Part shown: one piece after another, positions 44,370-55,915 of the stretch
Numbering within the stretch: the first letter of the stretch is position 1
Layout: each line of letters starts with the position of its first letter
Origin: Agelaius tricolor
Lineage: Eukaryota; Chordata; Aves; Passeriformes; Icteridae
DNA: 64,000 bases
Assembly: GCA_023055355.1 (NCBI GenBank)
Contig: JALJCS010000007.1
Span: 3,460,001-3,524,000, forward strand
Direction: 5' to 3'
The notes under the pieces: model-generated
Seen by the model: only the letters and a program-made list of their open reading frames with translations
Told to the model about the DNA's origin: nothing
Databases searched by the model: none
Translations under genes and position numbers: made by a program

Positions 44370-47300
44370 TCAGGGGGCTCAGCACAGCAGCCAGCCTGTC
44401 CCCAGGAGCAGTGCCAGCCCTGCAGGCTGCTGGAGTGGTGGCACTTGCAGCCCTCAGCAGCCCTGCAGGAGCACAGACACCTCTCACACGTCCCTGATAA
44501 GGAGCTCTGCAGGCAAGGGCTTGTGGCACCCACTCCTCTGCTCAGAGGTGACTCCTAGGACACATCAGCCTCCTTTCCACACTCCCTCAGCCCTGCCCAG
44601 CCCCCTGGCAAGGTGGCAGATGTGACAGCCCCCTCTGCCAGCCATCCAGCCCTGCCCCAGTGCCCCTGGTCAGCAGGGCTGTGCTTTATGGAGTGCCTGC
44701 AGTCCATCACCTCCTCATAAACCCATTTTGGCACCCCCTGTGTTTGTGAGTTTAAACATTCCTGCCTGCAATAAACCTGTCCTGCTCACCCCACAAGTGT
44801 CTGAGCACCCTATTTCCCTTTCCTGCAAGGTTCAAATATGCTGCTGGGAACCTGGAGGCTCCACATTTTTCTAGCACCTTCTATATTTGCAGCTCTGTGC
44901 AGACATTCATTGCCATCTCCCAACAGCCCAGCGAGGGAGGTGAGCAAATATTATTCTCTTTTCTTGGGTGGGAAAGACTGCAACAAAGTGAAAGCAGCTT
45001 GTCTGGGACCACAGGGCTGAGCCTGGAAGCTCCTTGAGCCTCCTTTCCCTTTATGAGAGCACTGTGTTTGCTCACAACCCACAGACCCTCACACCTGCAG
45101 CCCATCCCTGCTGCTGGCAGAGGTGTTTGCTCTCCATCAGCTTGGCTGCCGAGTAACTTTTGAGTAGAGCATGAGTAAGGAATGTTTCCTGCCAGGGACT
45201 TTGGGTTAGGGCTGATTTTTCACAAGCCATGGTGTGGAAACAGCCAGCTTTTGAGAGCAGCCTGGACCTCCTCTGCTGGCTGGGCTGGAAGTGCTGGAGC
45301 TCAGCTCTGCAAACAGTGAAAGAAGGGGAGAGGACTCTGCAGAGCTCCTGGGTGGTTTGGCTGCCATGAGGGGCAGGAGGGGGAATTTACAACCTCCCCA
45401 TCTCCAGTCCTGTGCTCCTCCAACCCTCAAGTGGATCTAGCCCCAGAGTGGATCCAGCCTTAAGTGGGTCTAGCCCCAAAAGCCAGGCCTTTGCTTGCTC
45501 TTTCCCAGAATAAATGGGGTTTTGCACGTTGATTTGCCTGCCTGTTTGAATTTTTAATTGACACTGCCTAAGGATAAAGTGCCAGCTGACTCAAGGAAAG
45601 AAGAAAGCTGCAGTTGCTGTCCCAGCTCTTCTTACACACTTCCAGTCATTTCTGAGCTCTGTGATCTCAAACACCAAAGCCTGAGTGTCTCCAGCTTGGC
45701 AGAGCTGTGCTGATAAGGGAGGTGGCCATCAAAGGGAAGCCTGGCTGTAAAAGGACTGCTCTGACTTTCCCTAATGGCTCCCAGGCAGGAAAAAAAGAAC
45801 AATTCCATTGTTTTTCTGTCGGGAACAGCATTTATACAAGCTGGCAAAAGACCCAAGCTCCCATTCCTGCCAACCCCCCTGGCACAGGTGAGCAGAGCCC
45901 AGCTGGCACAAGCTGTGCCCTCCAGCAGCACCAAAGCTTCCCTAAAGCCAGGCTCAGAATTCCAAGCACTTTACAGCTGGAAACCCTGAACAGGCCACAC
46001 TTCCATGGCTTTCTAGGTATTTTTTGTCCTCACTCATTTCCAATTCCAAAGCTTGGTTTGAATGCATGCTCAAGGGACTTTTTTTTTTATTATTTTTTTT
46101 TAATGAGCAGCAATCCCACTTCTCCTCATGTCACTCTCCTGTAGCTCCCACCCAGGTGTCAGACACAGGGTTTGGACACATGGCTGCAGGCCTACCCATA
46201 AAAACCAAGCAGGGGATAATACACCCAAGTGCACTAGAAAGTTTTTCAGGAATTCTGGTGGATCAGCAGAAATTTGCTTGCATATCTATGCCACAAGTAT
46301 CAAATGTACCTGTGCCAGAGTTCAGGGTTTCAGATTCTAGGGCACATTATCTAGGCTGGGGCACTGGTTCAAGTTCTTGCTTTTACCGCCTGCCTGTAAC
46401 TGTGGAGAGCAATTTAAATAATTACATCCTTGCCACAAAGAGCTGGAAAGCTCAGGTGGCTGGGAGAAAGGGGAATGGGAAGGTGTGACAACACTGCTGG
46501 AAAAGAGATTAACTGGGGAAATGGGCCAGAAGTGACTGAGAGACGCCCTTGGCTGCTCAGGGATCTTTGCTGATTGGGCACCTCAGATTCCTCCCCTGGG
46601 CAGCCTCAGCACTGAGGGGGCACCTTGGCTGTGCTGCCCATCCTTTATCCCTTTGCCCACCTGGTTCCCCTCTGGGAATTGTGGTGGTGAGTGCTCAGGC
46701 AGGGCTCTGTCCACCCTTGCCCTCCAAGGCTGGGACTTGACAAGCTTTAAGCTATTTATGGGAAAATGGGCAAATAAGTAAAAGATTTGGATTAAAAAAA
46801 AAAAAAAAAAGAAAAAAAAAAGAAGAAAAAGGGAGATAATGAGGTGGATGTTGAAGAAACCTGGGGTAAAACCTCGCTAATGGCAATGTCCACAGGCTGG
46901 GGGAAGCCTCAGAGAGCTCTGAGCCCTTCCCCTCTCTCTTTTCAGTGTCTCCAGCTGGATGGAGCTCCTGCTCTGCACCTCTTGGTTTCCCAAAAAGCCC
47001 CAGGAGCACACCCCAGCCAGCCCCACAGGCACCATCCCCCTGGGAATCCACTGGGCAGGGAGGGGAGCAGTAAATAACCCATGGAGAGAAGTGGTTGGCA
47101 TTGCAGGGTGCTGTCCCAGGCCAGGAGAGCTTTCCTTGCCTGGCCATTTATTTCCCCTGCAGTGGCAGGGGTGAGAGGGAGGGGACACTGGCCTGGCCAA
47201 GGTCACCACTCTGGGCAGTGCCAGCCCCTCATCTGCCAAGAGAAAGGCACTGGGACCATTCAGTGAGGGTTTATAGTAGAAATCTCTGTGTAGGGCAGCA

Positions 47301-48329
47301 TTAGTCATCTGCTGGGGGTGTGATTCAAGGCCAAAATTAGCTGACCAAATTCCCTATATAGTCAAGAGAGAGACCAAGAGGGAGGGTGGTATGATCCAGG
47401 TGCCTCTGTTACACACCTCAAGTCAAACAGAGTCAATCCTGCCTTTGTGGACAGAGTGGTATTTTAGTTTCTGGCTGCAGTGAGGGTTTTTTTTTTTTGT
47501 GGAATCTGTAAAAGTAAACCAACCTTTTAAGAGTTCATCAAAGTGGTTTTCCTTTTTTCAGCCACCAGCAGGAGGTACCACACGTGCTTTGCTGGTATGC
47601 ACTGCCCCACCAATAAACTGCACTGTTTTGGCTACACTTGCCAGGTGTTCTTGAAGCTTTTCATTGAGAATCAGTCCAAAAAACACCTCAGGAGCAGCAT
47701 TTCTGTCCCTCACCTCCAAAGCAGGGCTGGAAAAGAGTGCTGCAGGGCAGATCACAGAGAAGAGTTTTTCAAAGGCCTTAGAAATCCAATGGAAATACTC
47801 AGAAATTAAAGGAGTGGAGTGAGGAGAGAGGAAAAAAGTCACAAGAGCCCTCTAAGAATTCAGGGCATGGCAAACTAATGGAATGAGGGAAACCCTGGGC
47901 AGTCACAGTCACTGCACAGGTGAAGGGAGCCAGAGGCTGGGAGATAACAGGACTTAGGATTAGTGAAACACAAATGATGGAATAACTGAACCAAAAACAT
48001 ATCTGCAGGGACAGGGGTCATTCACTGCCAGCTGCCAAGGAACTGTGAAGGGAAGAGCTCCTATCTTTAGTCCCCCATCGTCTGAGGGGGCAGAGGAAAG
48101 GATGCAGTGAGGCAGCAGGGCTGGGGAAGAGTAAACACCACAAAAGGTTCATCCCTGAGGGAGGAAGGGGCAGGCCAGCTGTCCTCACGCTGGTGAAACA
48201 ACAGGTTATCCAACCCCTGAGCACTTCTACACTGACAAAGAGCTCAGCCAGAGGTGTGATGCCAGTTTTCTTACCAGATTTCCAAATTCCCTTGTTTTGT
48301 TTCCCCATCAATCACTTTGCCTTCACACT
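44370..48329. other. Non-coding DNA, mostly unrecognised
   Basis: The part just after the CR1 (44370-44800) is GC-richer and contains GCAATAAACCTGTCC near 44768, which resembles a poly-A signal context; an unrecognised LTR or transcript end is possible. A small repeat GTGGATCTAGCCCC occurs about three times at 45431-45478. T runs lie at 46079-46100. No gene is supported; 131-154-residue open frames overlap on both strands. Confidence 0.45.
46794..46836. repeat. A-rich simple repeat
   Basis: A17 followed by GAAAAAAAAAAGAAG. It could be an old poly-A tail of a plus-strand retroposon, but the upstream sequence is not recognised. Confidence 0.9.
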
Positions 48330-48953
48330 TGTCAGAACCCAGGACATTCCTCTGGCTGCCCTGGAGGACTCCACACCCTGCCCAGGGGGCTCAGAGACCC
48401 TGGCACAGAGCCCAAGACCCCTGTGCCTTTGATTTTGGCCCTTGGAAAAAAACAATTACCAACCTTCTATGAGGATTCACAACCCACAAAAGTTTAAGCA
48501 GAATAATAGTTAATTTGCTACAAGATAGAAAAGTAGAATTTTGAGTTTTTAGAATGGGGGTTCAGGAGCCAAGATGGAGGAATTTGGGTGTGCCTTGTCC
48601 TTCTTCTTTCTTCTTCTTAGCCTCCATCTCCTGGGTGATGTTGGCACTTTTGGATTGGTTTAGAGTAGAAACACACTATCTAACATAGGTGATAGGCGTT
48701 GGAAAATTATTGTAAATAAAGTACACGTAGTTTTTAGTATAAAAAGCTAACACCACCCCAAGGTCAGTCAGTGTGCCTCAACCCAACCTGATGGACTGAC
48801 CTCAGTGGGTCAGAGAAAGAATGGATTAGATAAGAGAAAATAAACAACCTTGAAAAGCAGAACAGAAGAATCCTGACTCCTTCCTCAGCTGCTGGGCTGA
48901 GAAAAGAGACTCTGACACATCTCAGGGTCATCTCAGCCACAGAAGCCTCAAGA
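48330..48953 (+). mobile_element. Solo ERV LTR, family G, copy 1
   Basis: It starts TGTCAGAACCCAGGACATTCC and ends GCCTCAAGA, matching 55304-55909 from end to end. A TATA box (TATAAAAA, 48738-48745) and AATAAA (48839-48844) are in LTR-like order. Left flank CACACT (48324-48329) and right flank CACAGT (48954-48959) agree at five of six bases, a decayed 6-bp TSD. The 3' end is AAGA rather than the usual CA. No interior. Confidence 0.9.
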
Positions 48954-51220
48954 CACAGTATCCTTCCAATTCTGATTTTTCCTTCTTATCCTTCAAATGC
49001 TGGTTTTTCTTCCTTCCACATCGCCATTAACCCCACTTTGCCCCCAGCTGAAGGTGTTTGCCTGTTTATGTCAGCTAAAACAGTGACACCATGACTTTCT
49101 ATCCTTGGAATGACCGACAGCAGGACTATTTCCATCCACAATTTCGTGACTCAAAGTGATGCAATCTCCCACTCAGCATCCATCAATTGTTCTCCCGCCG
49201 TTCCCTGGGAATATTTGCTGTTGGCAACGAAGTTTTGTTGGTCACATAAAGTTGTGTGCCATTGTTTCCATTTCCTGGCTGGAGGAAAAGGCAAGTAGAC
49301 CCAGTGCTAATATTAACACTGATTTTTCCATTTGTTTTTGCAGACACTGGCACCTGCAGTGCTGGTGGCATTGTGGCTCAGCTGGCCAAACTCATGACTG
49401 GCACATGCAAATAGAAGGCAAGAACAAATAATCAAATTTCCTTAATTATATGCACAAATATGAGTGGATTTTTGGTTTAATACTCTTTATCCAGTTCTCT
49501 ATCACAACTGCTAGCCTGTTTTCCTATATTTGTGTTCCCTTTCTTTGTCCAGCTTCATTTCGTGGTGCTTTCCTTTTCTTCCCATATTCCCAAGATCTCC
49601 TCTATTCATTCTGCTACCTAGTGAGCTTTTCTCCTTCCTGACATGATTTATCCTTGGCAACCCTTGGAGTAAATACTCTCTATTATAAACTCTGTTACTA
49701 CTTGAAATCTAATCTCCTGTTCAGCAAAGTTTATTTAGGATGGGTCTGGCTTTTCCCTTGGGATTTGTTTTGCACACACTTTTTCTTTAGCAAAACATTT
49801 TAACCATTTGGGAAAGACCTCAGCTGAAAATTCACTCCAAAACAGGGACAGCAGCCAGGTTAATCAAATCAGAGGTTGCAAAGGAAGAAAATTGTTGTTA
49901 AAAGGAGGAAAGCAAAGGTGTGTCACTATCCATTCTGCTTTTGCATCAGAAGGGATGTCTGGTGTGGAACGGAACCATCCTGATCAACCTGGTAAAATGG
50001 GCAAATTTTCCTGGATATTCCCTATGAAAAATTGTGAAGGGGAGTCTTAGGAGTTAAAATCACTATAGGGGAAGTATCTCTTTTTCTTAGGGGAAGAGGA
50101 GTGACTTGCAGAATGAATGCCCTGCAGATAAACACCTTGGGATGATCAGCGTGCCCATTCCTTCTGCCATGCCCCACCTGGCAGAGTTACATTTTCTGCC
50201 TGAGCTACATTTTCTGCCTACATTTCACCTGCAAGCAAGTGAGAACTTGTGGCATCCTCTTCCTCCTTCCAATGAGACACTCTCCAAACAACCTGGGCAG
50301 GCAAACAAAGCCCTGGTGTTGTGATATCAGAGGAGAAAGGTCTGCACGCACCCCAGTAAAGAACCAGTTGTGAAATATCCCGTGTTGACACAGACCAGCT
50401 GAAGAAACACACATCCACCAAGTGGAAGGAAATCAAAGTGGAATTACCCAACACTGGCATCTCCCTGCTCATTCAGCCGTGTTCCTACCCAATTTTCTCC
50501 CAATTCATTTACAGTGAGACTCAGTGCAGATATGTAGTCTAGTTATAGCTCCTTTCTGGATTTTAGAGCTTGCTGAAATGGAGATATTAAAATAATAGTC
50601 TGGTTTAAGCACAGCTTTCATACTCTTACTGCACAGTCACATTAAAATAATGTCTGGGGATATAATAAAAGATGTCTTTACATCTTTTATTACCTCTTAC
50701 TATGGCAAATTCAACACACAGATATAATAGACCTAATAATAGAAATCAGGAACTTGAGACAGCAATGCAAATCCCCGAGCTCAGTAACGCAATAGGCACT
50801 TAGAAAATGCAAATTTGCTTATTTATTATTATTTATTATCATTATTGGCTGTCTGCCCATGAGCAGGGAGGCAGGCCAGGGCTGCCAGACCCACACCAAA
50901 ATTCCCAGTCCAACCACAGCTTCCTGCATGACCTTGCTGCAGTCACTCAATCCCGTGGATGTGTTTACAGTGGGTAAAAGGAGAGCACATGCTTTCCCTA
51001 TGGCAGGGTGAGGGTGAAGGCATAATCCCTTCATTGCTGTCAGCAATGAGAAGGGTTTGAGGGCTCTGGCAACCTCTCACTGGATTTTAAACACTTATTT
51101 CACTCCTGTGTCTGCAGGAACAGGAGGCATGGACAGGCTGGTGGTCAGGGCATGGTCAGACACGCTGCTGTTACAGATGGATAATGAGATGATTGGCTCT
51201 TGCAATTAAAATATAACTAT
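48954..51220. other. Non-coding DNA, possible conserved part
   Basis: 49000-49350 is repeat-free with retained CpGs and may be conserved. No gene is supported. A perfect hairpin lies at 50663-50692. Confidence 0.45.
50663..50692. repeat. Perfect hairpin, 13-bp stem, 4-base loop
   Basis: TAATAAAAGATGT (50663-50675) and ACATCTTTTATTA (50680-50692) are exact reverse complements around CTTT. The arm contains AATAAA on the plus strand. No nearby element explains it. Confidence 0.95.
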
Positions 51221-51709
51221 TGTGTGAATGTTAATAAAAGCTTTAGTGATGTATGGTTATGTTATTGTGGTTTAGATGTCCTCTGTTCTCCCCAGGGTTC
51301 CCTTTCCCCCCTGTATTGTTGCCATCAGGCAGCCTGGGCTGTCCAGGACAGGTACAAAGAGGCTGCACAGGTGTCCCTGGCATGGGGCAGCTGGGAATGG
51401 AAAAGCTTGGGGGTGCTCAGGGGTGGGCATGGCAACACCTGAGCTCCAATCCAGGGACAAGAAAGCAGTTTGCACTGATAAATGGCACAGAAGAGCTGAG
51501 TGACAGACTTTGGGAGGGCCAGGGCTGGCTGATGCAACCCCCAGGGGTATAAAAGACTGAGCATCCATCTTGAAGATGAACTGGCCATGTGGTGTGCATG
51601 AGGGGCAGTTCCCAGCGCTTGAATTTTCCCTTATGCAGTCCTTTGTTGTATTTTTGTCAAGGTTTAATAAACCTTTTTAAATTTTCAAAGTGAGCAGTTG
51701 TTTCTCACA
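51221..51709 (+). mobile_element. Solo ERV LTR, family E
   Basis: The probable start is TGTGTGAATG (51221) and the end GTTTCTCACA (51709). A TATA box (TATAAAA, 51548-51554) and AATAAA (51666-51671) are spaced as in a U3-R-U5 unit. The last ~170 bases match the minus-strand fragment at 43348-43480. The left edge is approximate and I found no TSD. Frames of 80-99 residues inside it are not genes. Confidence 0.85.
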
Positions 51710-51852
51710 CTGCTCTGGCTGGACCTGCCGTGAGTTTAGAGGTGACCTTGCCACTTTCCAACAGCTCACATCCTGGGCAAGCTGTGCCTTGCTGCTTTTT
51801 GGCTTCTTTTCTCTACCTCTGTCGAGGTCAGGATTGAAGGCACTTCAGGCCA

Positions 51853-51998
51853 CAGGTTTCCCACCCTGTGATATCACACACTTCTAATCAAACTACACTA
51901 ATCCCAGTTCTGTCATTCCATTTTGGAAGCTTCTCCAAGGCCTCAGGTCAAATGCAGGGGGTCAGTGCCTGGCAGCACAGAAAGTCTCAAATTCTCAG
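51853..51998 (-). mobile_element. ERV LTR fragment, family D (U3 part)
   Basis: CAGGTTTCCCACCCTGTGAT, CAGTTCTGTCATTCCATTTTGG and GTCAGTGCCTGGCAGCACAG match 58515-58665 closely and 35240-35370 more loosely. The rest of the LTR is missing on the left. Confidence 0.88.
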
Positions 51999-52240
51999 CA
52001 TCCAGAACTCAGCAACAGTGCCAAGGAGAGCAGCTGGGAGAGTTTGGGATGCTGGAATTAGCAGTGATTAGTGAATCTGTTGCGCCATCTATGCTCAGCC
52101 AGGCTCGTGGTCACAGCGTGCTGGCTCAGCCCCATGGCACAGGAGATATTTCCCCTTCACAGCTCAATTCTCAGCCAGAGCTGTCCCTGCACTGACCCCA
52201 GCCATGGAGAGTGGGGGGTGACACCCGTGTGGGGCACCTT
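51999..52240. other. Non-coding DNA between LTR fragment and CR1
   Basis: Nothing recognised. Confidence 0.5.
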
Positions 52241-52740
52241 CACAGAATCAAACAGACCCAGAATCATTTATGTTGGAAAAGATCCCCAAGATCATCGCAT
52301 CCAAACTGTGATCCCCACCTTGTCCCCAGCCCAGAGCACTCAGTGCCACCTGCAGGGGACACCTGCAGGGCTGGGCACTGCAAAGCTCCCTGGGCAGCCC
52401 CTGCCAGGGCCTGAGCTCCCTTGCCATGGGCAAATTGCTGCTGCTGGCCAAGCTGAGCCTGCCCTGGCCCAGCCTGAGGCCGTTCCCTCTGCTCCTGTCC
52501 CTGTGCCCTGGGAGCAGAGCCCGACCCCCCCGGCTGTGCCCTCCTGGCAGGGACTTGTGCAGAGCCACAAGGGCCCCTGAGCCTCCTTTGCTCCAGCCTC
52601 AGCCCCTGCCCAGCTCCCTCAGCCCCTCCTGGGGCTCCAGCCCCTGCCCAGCTCCGTTCCCTGCCCTGGACACGCTCCAGCCCCTCCAGGGCTCTCCTGC
52701 AGGAGCAGAGCTGGGCCCAGCCCTGGAGGTGCAGCTTTCC
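52241..52740 (-). mobile_element. CR1 3' fragment, ~500 bp (young subfamily)
   Basis: It opens with tail-like CACAGAATCAAACAGACCC and CCAGAATCATTTATGTTGG, and the body from 52318 is nearly identical to 24405-24700 and 7895-8100. It extends further (GTTCCCTGCCCTGGACACGC, GCAGAGCTGGGCCCAGCCC) than the other two. Open frames of 158-174 residues on both strands are CR1 sequence. Confidence 0.95.
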
Positions 52741-53169
52741 TGGCACTTGGGCTGTGCTCACATTTGGGTTGGCAAGCTTGCAAGTCACATTAATGCTGTG
52801 ATTGCCATTCCAATGCCTCAGCCACCATCAGGGAAGATCCATCAGGCCTCGTGTCTGGCCACCTGCAAGAGGGAAGGAGCACACCTTGATCCATGGAGGT
52901 AAAGCTCAGAATAAACAACTGGAGCTGGCAGGAGAAGCAGCCTCTTGTTCCTCAAAACCAAGAGACACCCAAGAGCTTTTTTTTCTCACACCACTGCTCT
53001 TCTCACCACTTGCTTTTTAAAGTACTGTGGTTTTGTGTTCACTTTCCTAAAATGCCAGGCACTGCAGGGCCAGGTGTCTCTATTTTGGAACTCCTGACTT
53101 CCTCCTCACTGTCTTCCTCACAGCTGAACTCAGATGACTGCAATAAAAGGGTGTGACAAAAGAATCACT
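52741..53169. other. Non-coding DNA, no recognised element
   Basis: No gene or repeat recognised. Confidence 0.5.
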
Positions 53170-53712
53170 GCCTGTGCTGCTTTTGGCCAGGCTAGGGTTA
53201 ATTTTCTTTGCAGTAGCTGTTGTGGGGCTGTGGTTTGGATTTGTGCTGGAATCAGTGTTGATGATTCAGGGATGTTCTGGTTATTGCTGAGGAGAAATGA
53301 TGCCTTTTCTGCCTCTCACCCCACTGATGAGTGGGCTGGGGGTGAACATGGATTTGGGAGGGGACACAGCCAGCACAGCTGGCCCCAAATGTCCCAAGGG
53401 ATGTCCCACACCACATGGCATCAGAGTCTGGAGATGGGAGAAGAAGAAGGAAGATGGGGTGTTTGGGGTGATGGTGTTTTTCTCCCCAAGTCACCCTTAA
53501 ATGTGATGGATCCCAGCTTTTTTGGGGATGGCTGAACCTGCCTGCCCTGGGGAAGTGGGGAATGGATTCCAAGATTTGCTTTGCTTGCTAATGTGGCTTT
53601 TGCTTTACCTATTAAACTGTCTTCATCTCAACTCACAAGTTTCTTACTTTTGCTTTTCCAATTCTCTCCCCAATCCCACCAGCGGGGCTCAGGTGCTGAC
53701 TGGTACATGCTG
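53170..53712 (+). mobile_element. ERVL-type LTR (avian)
   Basis: CTAGGGTTAATTTTCTTTGC, GCAGTAGCTGTTGTGGGGC, GATTCAGGGATGTTCTGG, GGGAGGGGACACAGCC, CTTTACCTATTAAACTGTC and ATCTCAACTCACAAG are segments I recognise from a widespread avian ERVL LTR, in order. The poly-A signal is ATTAAA (53611-53616). The usual TATA region (about 53416-53440) has no TATA box left. Edges are approximate. Confidence 0.85.
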
Positions 53713-54253
53713 TCCTTGCTAAAGGGGTTCCAACAGAAGCATTTCAGATATTTCCTTCTCAGGAAAGCTCTCCACTGGGTTTTCACCCTGAAAAGAGAGA
53801 TGGTTCAGGTCATGCTGCCTGTCAATGCCTCATTTAAAATGTGCACAGAGTCTCTCCCAGGCACATCCCACCCCAGTGCCAAGGAAACCACTTGCAAACA
53901 CACTCACCCCTTGTCTCAGGGCCCAGAAGTGCCTGTAAATCCCATTCATGGAACTAACAACCCCTTTACCTTCAGATGAGCAGGCTGGGTGTGGACCTGG
54001 CTCTGAATTCAGAGATTCTTTCTCTCTGCCTGTGACCCTGAGCCTTCAGCACTCTCCCCTTTGAATCACACACTCCCTGAGCAGTGACAGCACCTCCTGG
54101 GAGCTCTCATGGTGCTCTTTGTGCCACCAGGGAAGGACACCCTCCTCCCCACCAACCCATCAGTGAGTTTTTGAGAGCAGACCAAAAGCAGAAATGGGAT
54201 AATAACCCAAACTGGGTGCAGTGTGCTCACTGTTACAGTGCAGCCTTTTCACA
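53713..54253. other. Non-coding DNA, no recognised element
   Basis: No gene or repeat recognised. Confidence 0.5.
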
Positions 54254-54746
54254 GCTGTAAGAGCCTGAATGAGAGATGTGGGACTCCAGGGGCTCTCCAA
54301 AATGCAGTTTATTGCATCCAAGAGGTTGCAGCAGCCCAGGGTGGTGGGTGACAGAGCCTGTGCCCACAGCTGTCAGCTCCAGCTGCAGGCAGGCCTGGAG
54401 ACCCTTTGGTTTAGGTTACAGTGCATTATAGACTGTTCTTTGCTGAGCATCTTCATGCAGTACAACCAATCTATACCTTAACTTTTATCTATAGCCTGTC
54501 ATAACTACTGTAATTACCATATTCGTGTTACTGTTCTCCAGTCACTAAAAGTTAGTACATTGCAGTTTAAGCCAGAAGTTGTTTTTCAGTTTTCTTGCAG
54601 TGGAAAATTCTGAGACCTTTTTTCTACTTGCAACTTTGCTGCCTTGTTGGCCTGTGCTGTCTTTCTGCTTGGTAAAAACATCTTCTTGTTTGAGGTGGGT
54701 TTATCCTTTGCTCTAAGTCATAAAAACCCCTTCTAACCAACACACC
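54254..54746 (-). mobile_element. Probable ERV LTR, family H
   Basis: AATGCAGTTTATTGCATCCAAG, GAGGTTGCAGCAGCCC, GGTGGTGGGTGACAG, CAGCTGCAGGCAGGCCTGG and CAGTGCATTATAGACTG are text I recognise from passerine LTRs in minus orientation; the reverse of TTTATT at 54308-54313 is the poly-A signal. Both edges are provisional. Confidence 0.7.
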
Positions 54747-55297
54747 CTGTGCCTCCTTGGTTATCCAGTCAGACTGGCCCAGCAATTCTTTTCTTCTATA
54801 TCAAAACTTGCTTCCATCTCTATTCCTTCATCAGACTCTACATGTAAAAATCTTTCTGCCAAGCACACATATCTGTGGGACTTTCTTGTCAAACTTCCAT
54901 CCTTCCCAACACACAGCTGGTGTTCAACACAGGCTCCTCCTGGAAGAGCAGCAACTGAACCACTCACCCATCACCCTCCTGCTCCAGGAAGAGCTTTTTG
55001 CTCTCCTTTTTGCTTCCAGCCACTTTTGCAAACACCTTGATCTCACTTCTCCTTCCATCTCCATGTCCCAAGGGTAGCAGAATCACACAGATGAAGGAAC
55101 CCCTACTCCCAGAGCTCAGCATCTCTCCATTTTACATGCAACAACCCCTGGATAAAATCCAGAGGAACCATCTGGGTCAGCACAGAGATCCCTAGGCCAG
55201 GGGCAAGCAGCAGTGGCTCCTGTCCCATTGTCCCCCTGTGCCACTGTCCCATGTGAGAGGAGCACACCAGGGCCCTCCAGGCTGAGGCTGAACAGAC
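54747..55297. other. Non-coding DNA, no recognised element
   Basis: C/T-rich; nothing recognised. Confidence 0.5.
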
Positions 55298-55303
55298 ATT
55301 TCC
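55298..55303. repeat. Left target-site duplication (ATTTCC)
   Basis: ATTTCC directly precedes the LTR and recurs at 55910-55915 directly after it. Confidence 0.9.
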
Positions 55304-55909
55304 TGTCAGAACCCAGGACATTCCCCTGGCTGCCCTGAAGGACTCCAGACCCTGGCAGGGGGCTCAGAAACCTTGGCACAGAGTCAAAAACACCTGTGCC
55401 TTTGATTTTAACCCATGGAAACAATTACCAACTTCGTGTGAGGATTTACAAGCCACAAGGGTTTGAGTAGAATGATGGTGAATTTATCACTGGGTGAAAA
55501 AGTAGAATTTTGGGGATTTAGAATGGGGCTTCAAGAGGCAAGATGGAGGAATCTGGGCATGTCCTGCCCTTCTCCTTCCCCTTCTCCTTCTGTGATGGTG
55601 GCACTTCTGGATTGGTTTAGGGTAGAGGCAGACTGTCTAACATAGGTGATAGGTATTGGAAAATTATTGTAAATAAAGTACATGTAGTTTTTAGTATAAA
55701 AAGCCAACACCACCCCAAGGGCAATCAGTGTGCCACAACCCAACCTGATGGACAGATCTCAGTGGGTCAGAGAGAGAATGTGATAGATAAGAGAAAATAA
55801 ACAACCTTGAAAAGTTGAGGAATCTCAACTTCCTCTTTGGTCACGAGGCTGGGAATAAAAGAGACTTTCTAACACCTCAGGAGCCGTTTCAACCACAGAA
55901 AACCCAAGA
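55304..55909 (+). mobile_element. Solo ERV LTR, family G, copy 2, exact 6-bp TSD
   Basis: It starts TGTCAGAACCCAGGAC and ends AAACCCAAGA, 606 bp, with ATTTCC on both sides. It carries TATAAAAA (55695-55702) and AATAAA (55796-55801). It is colinear with 48330-48953. The exact TSD fixes the 3' terminus as AAGA, so the family lacks the canonical terminal CA in both copies. Six-base TSDs fit class II ERVs. No interior. Confidence 0.94.
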
Positions 55910-55915
55910 ATTTCC

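Noticed and set aside
44700..44800. 3' end of a gene (GCAATAAACC context)
   Set aside because: A single AATAAA without an upstream coding exon or recognisable UTR is not enough; it could be an unrecognised LTR.
48330..55909. One 7.6-kb provirus with LTRs at 48.3 and 55.3 kb
   Set aside because: Each LTR has its own flanking duplication (CACACT/CACAGT versus ATTTCC/ATTTCC), and the DNA between holds other LTRs and a CR1 but no recognisable gag, pol or env.
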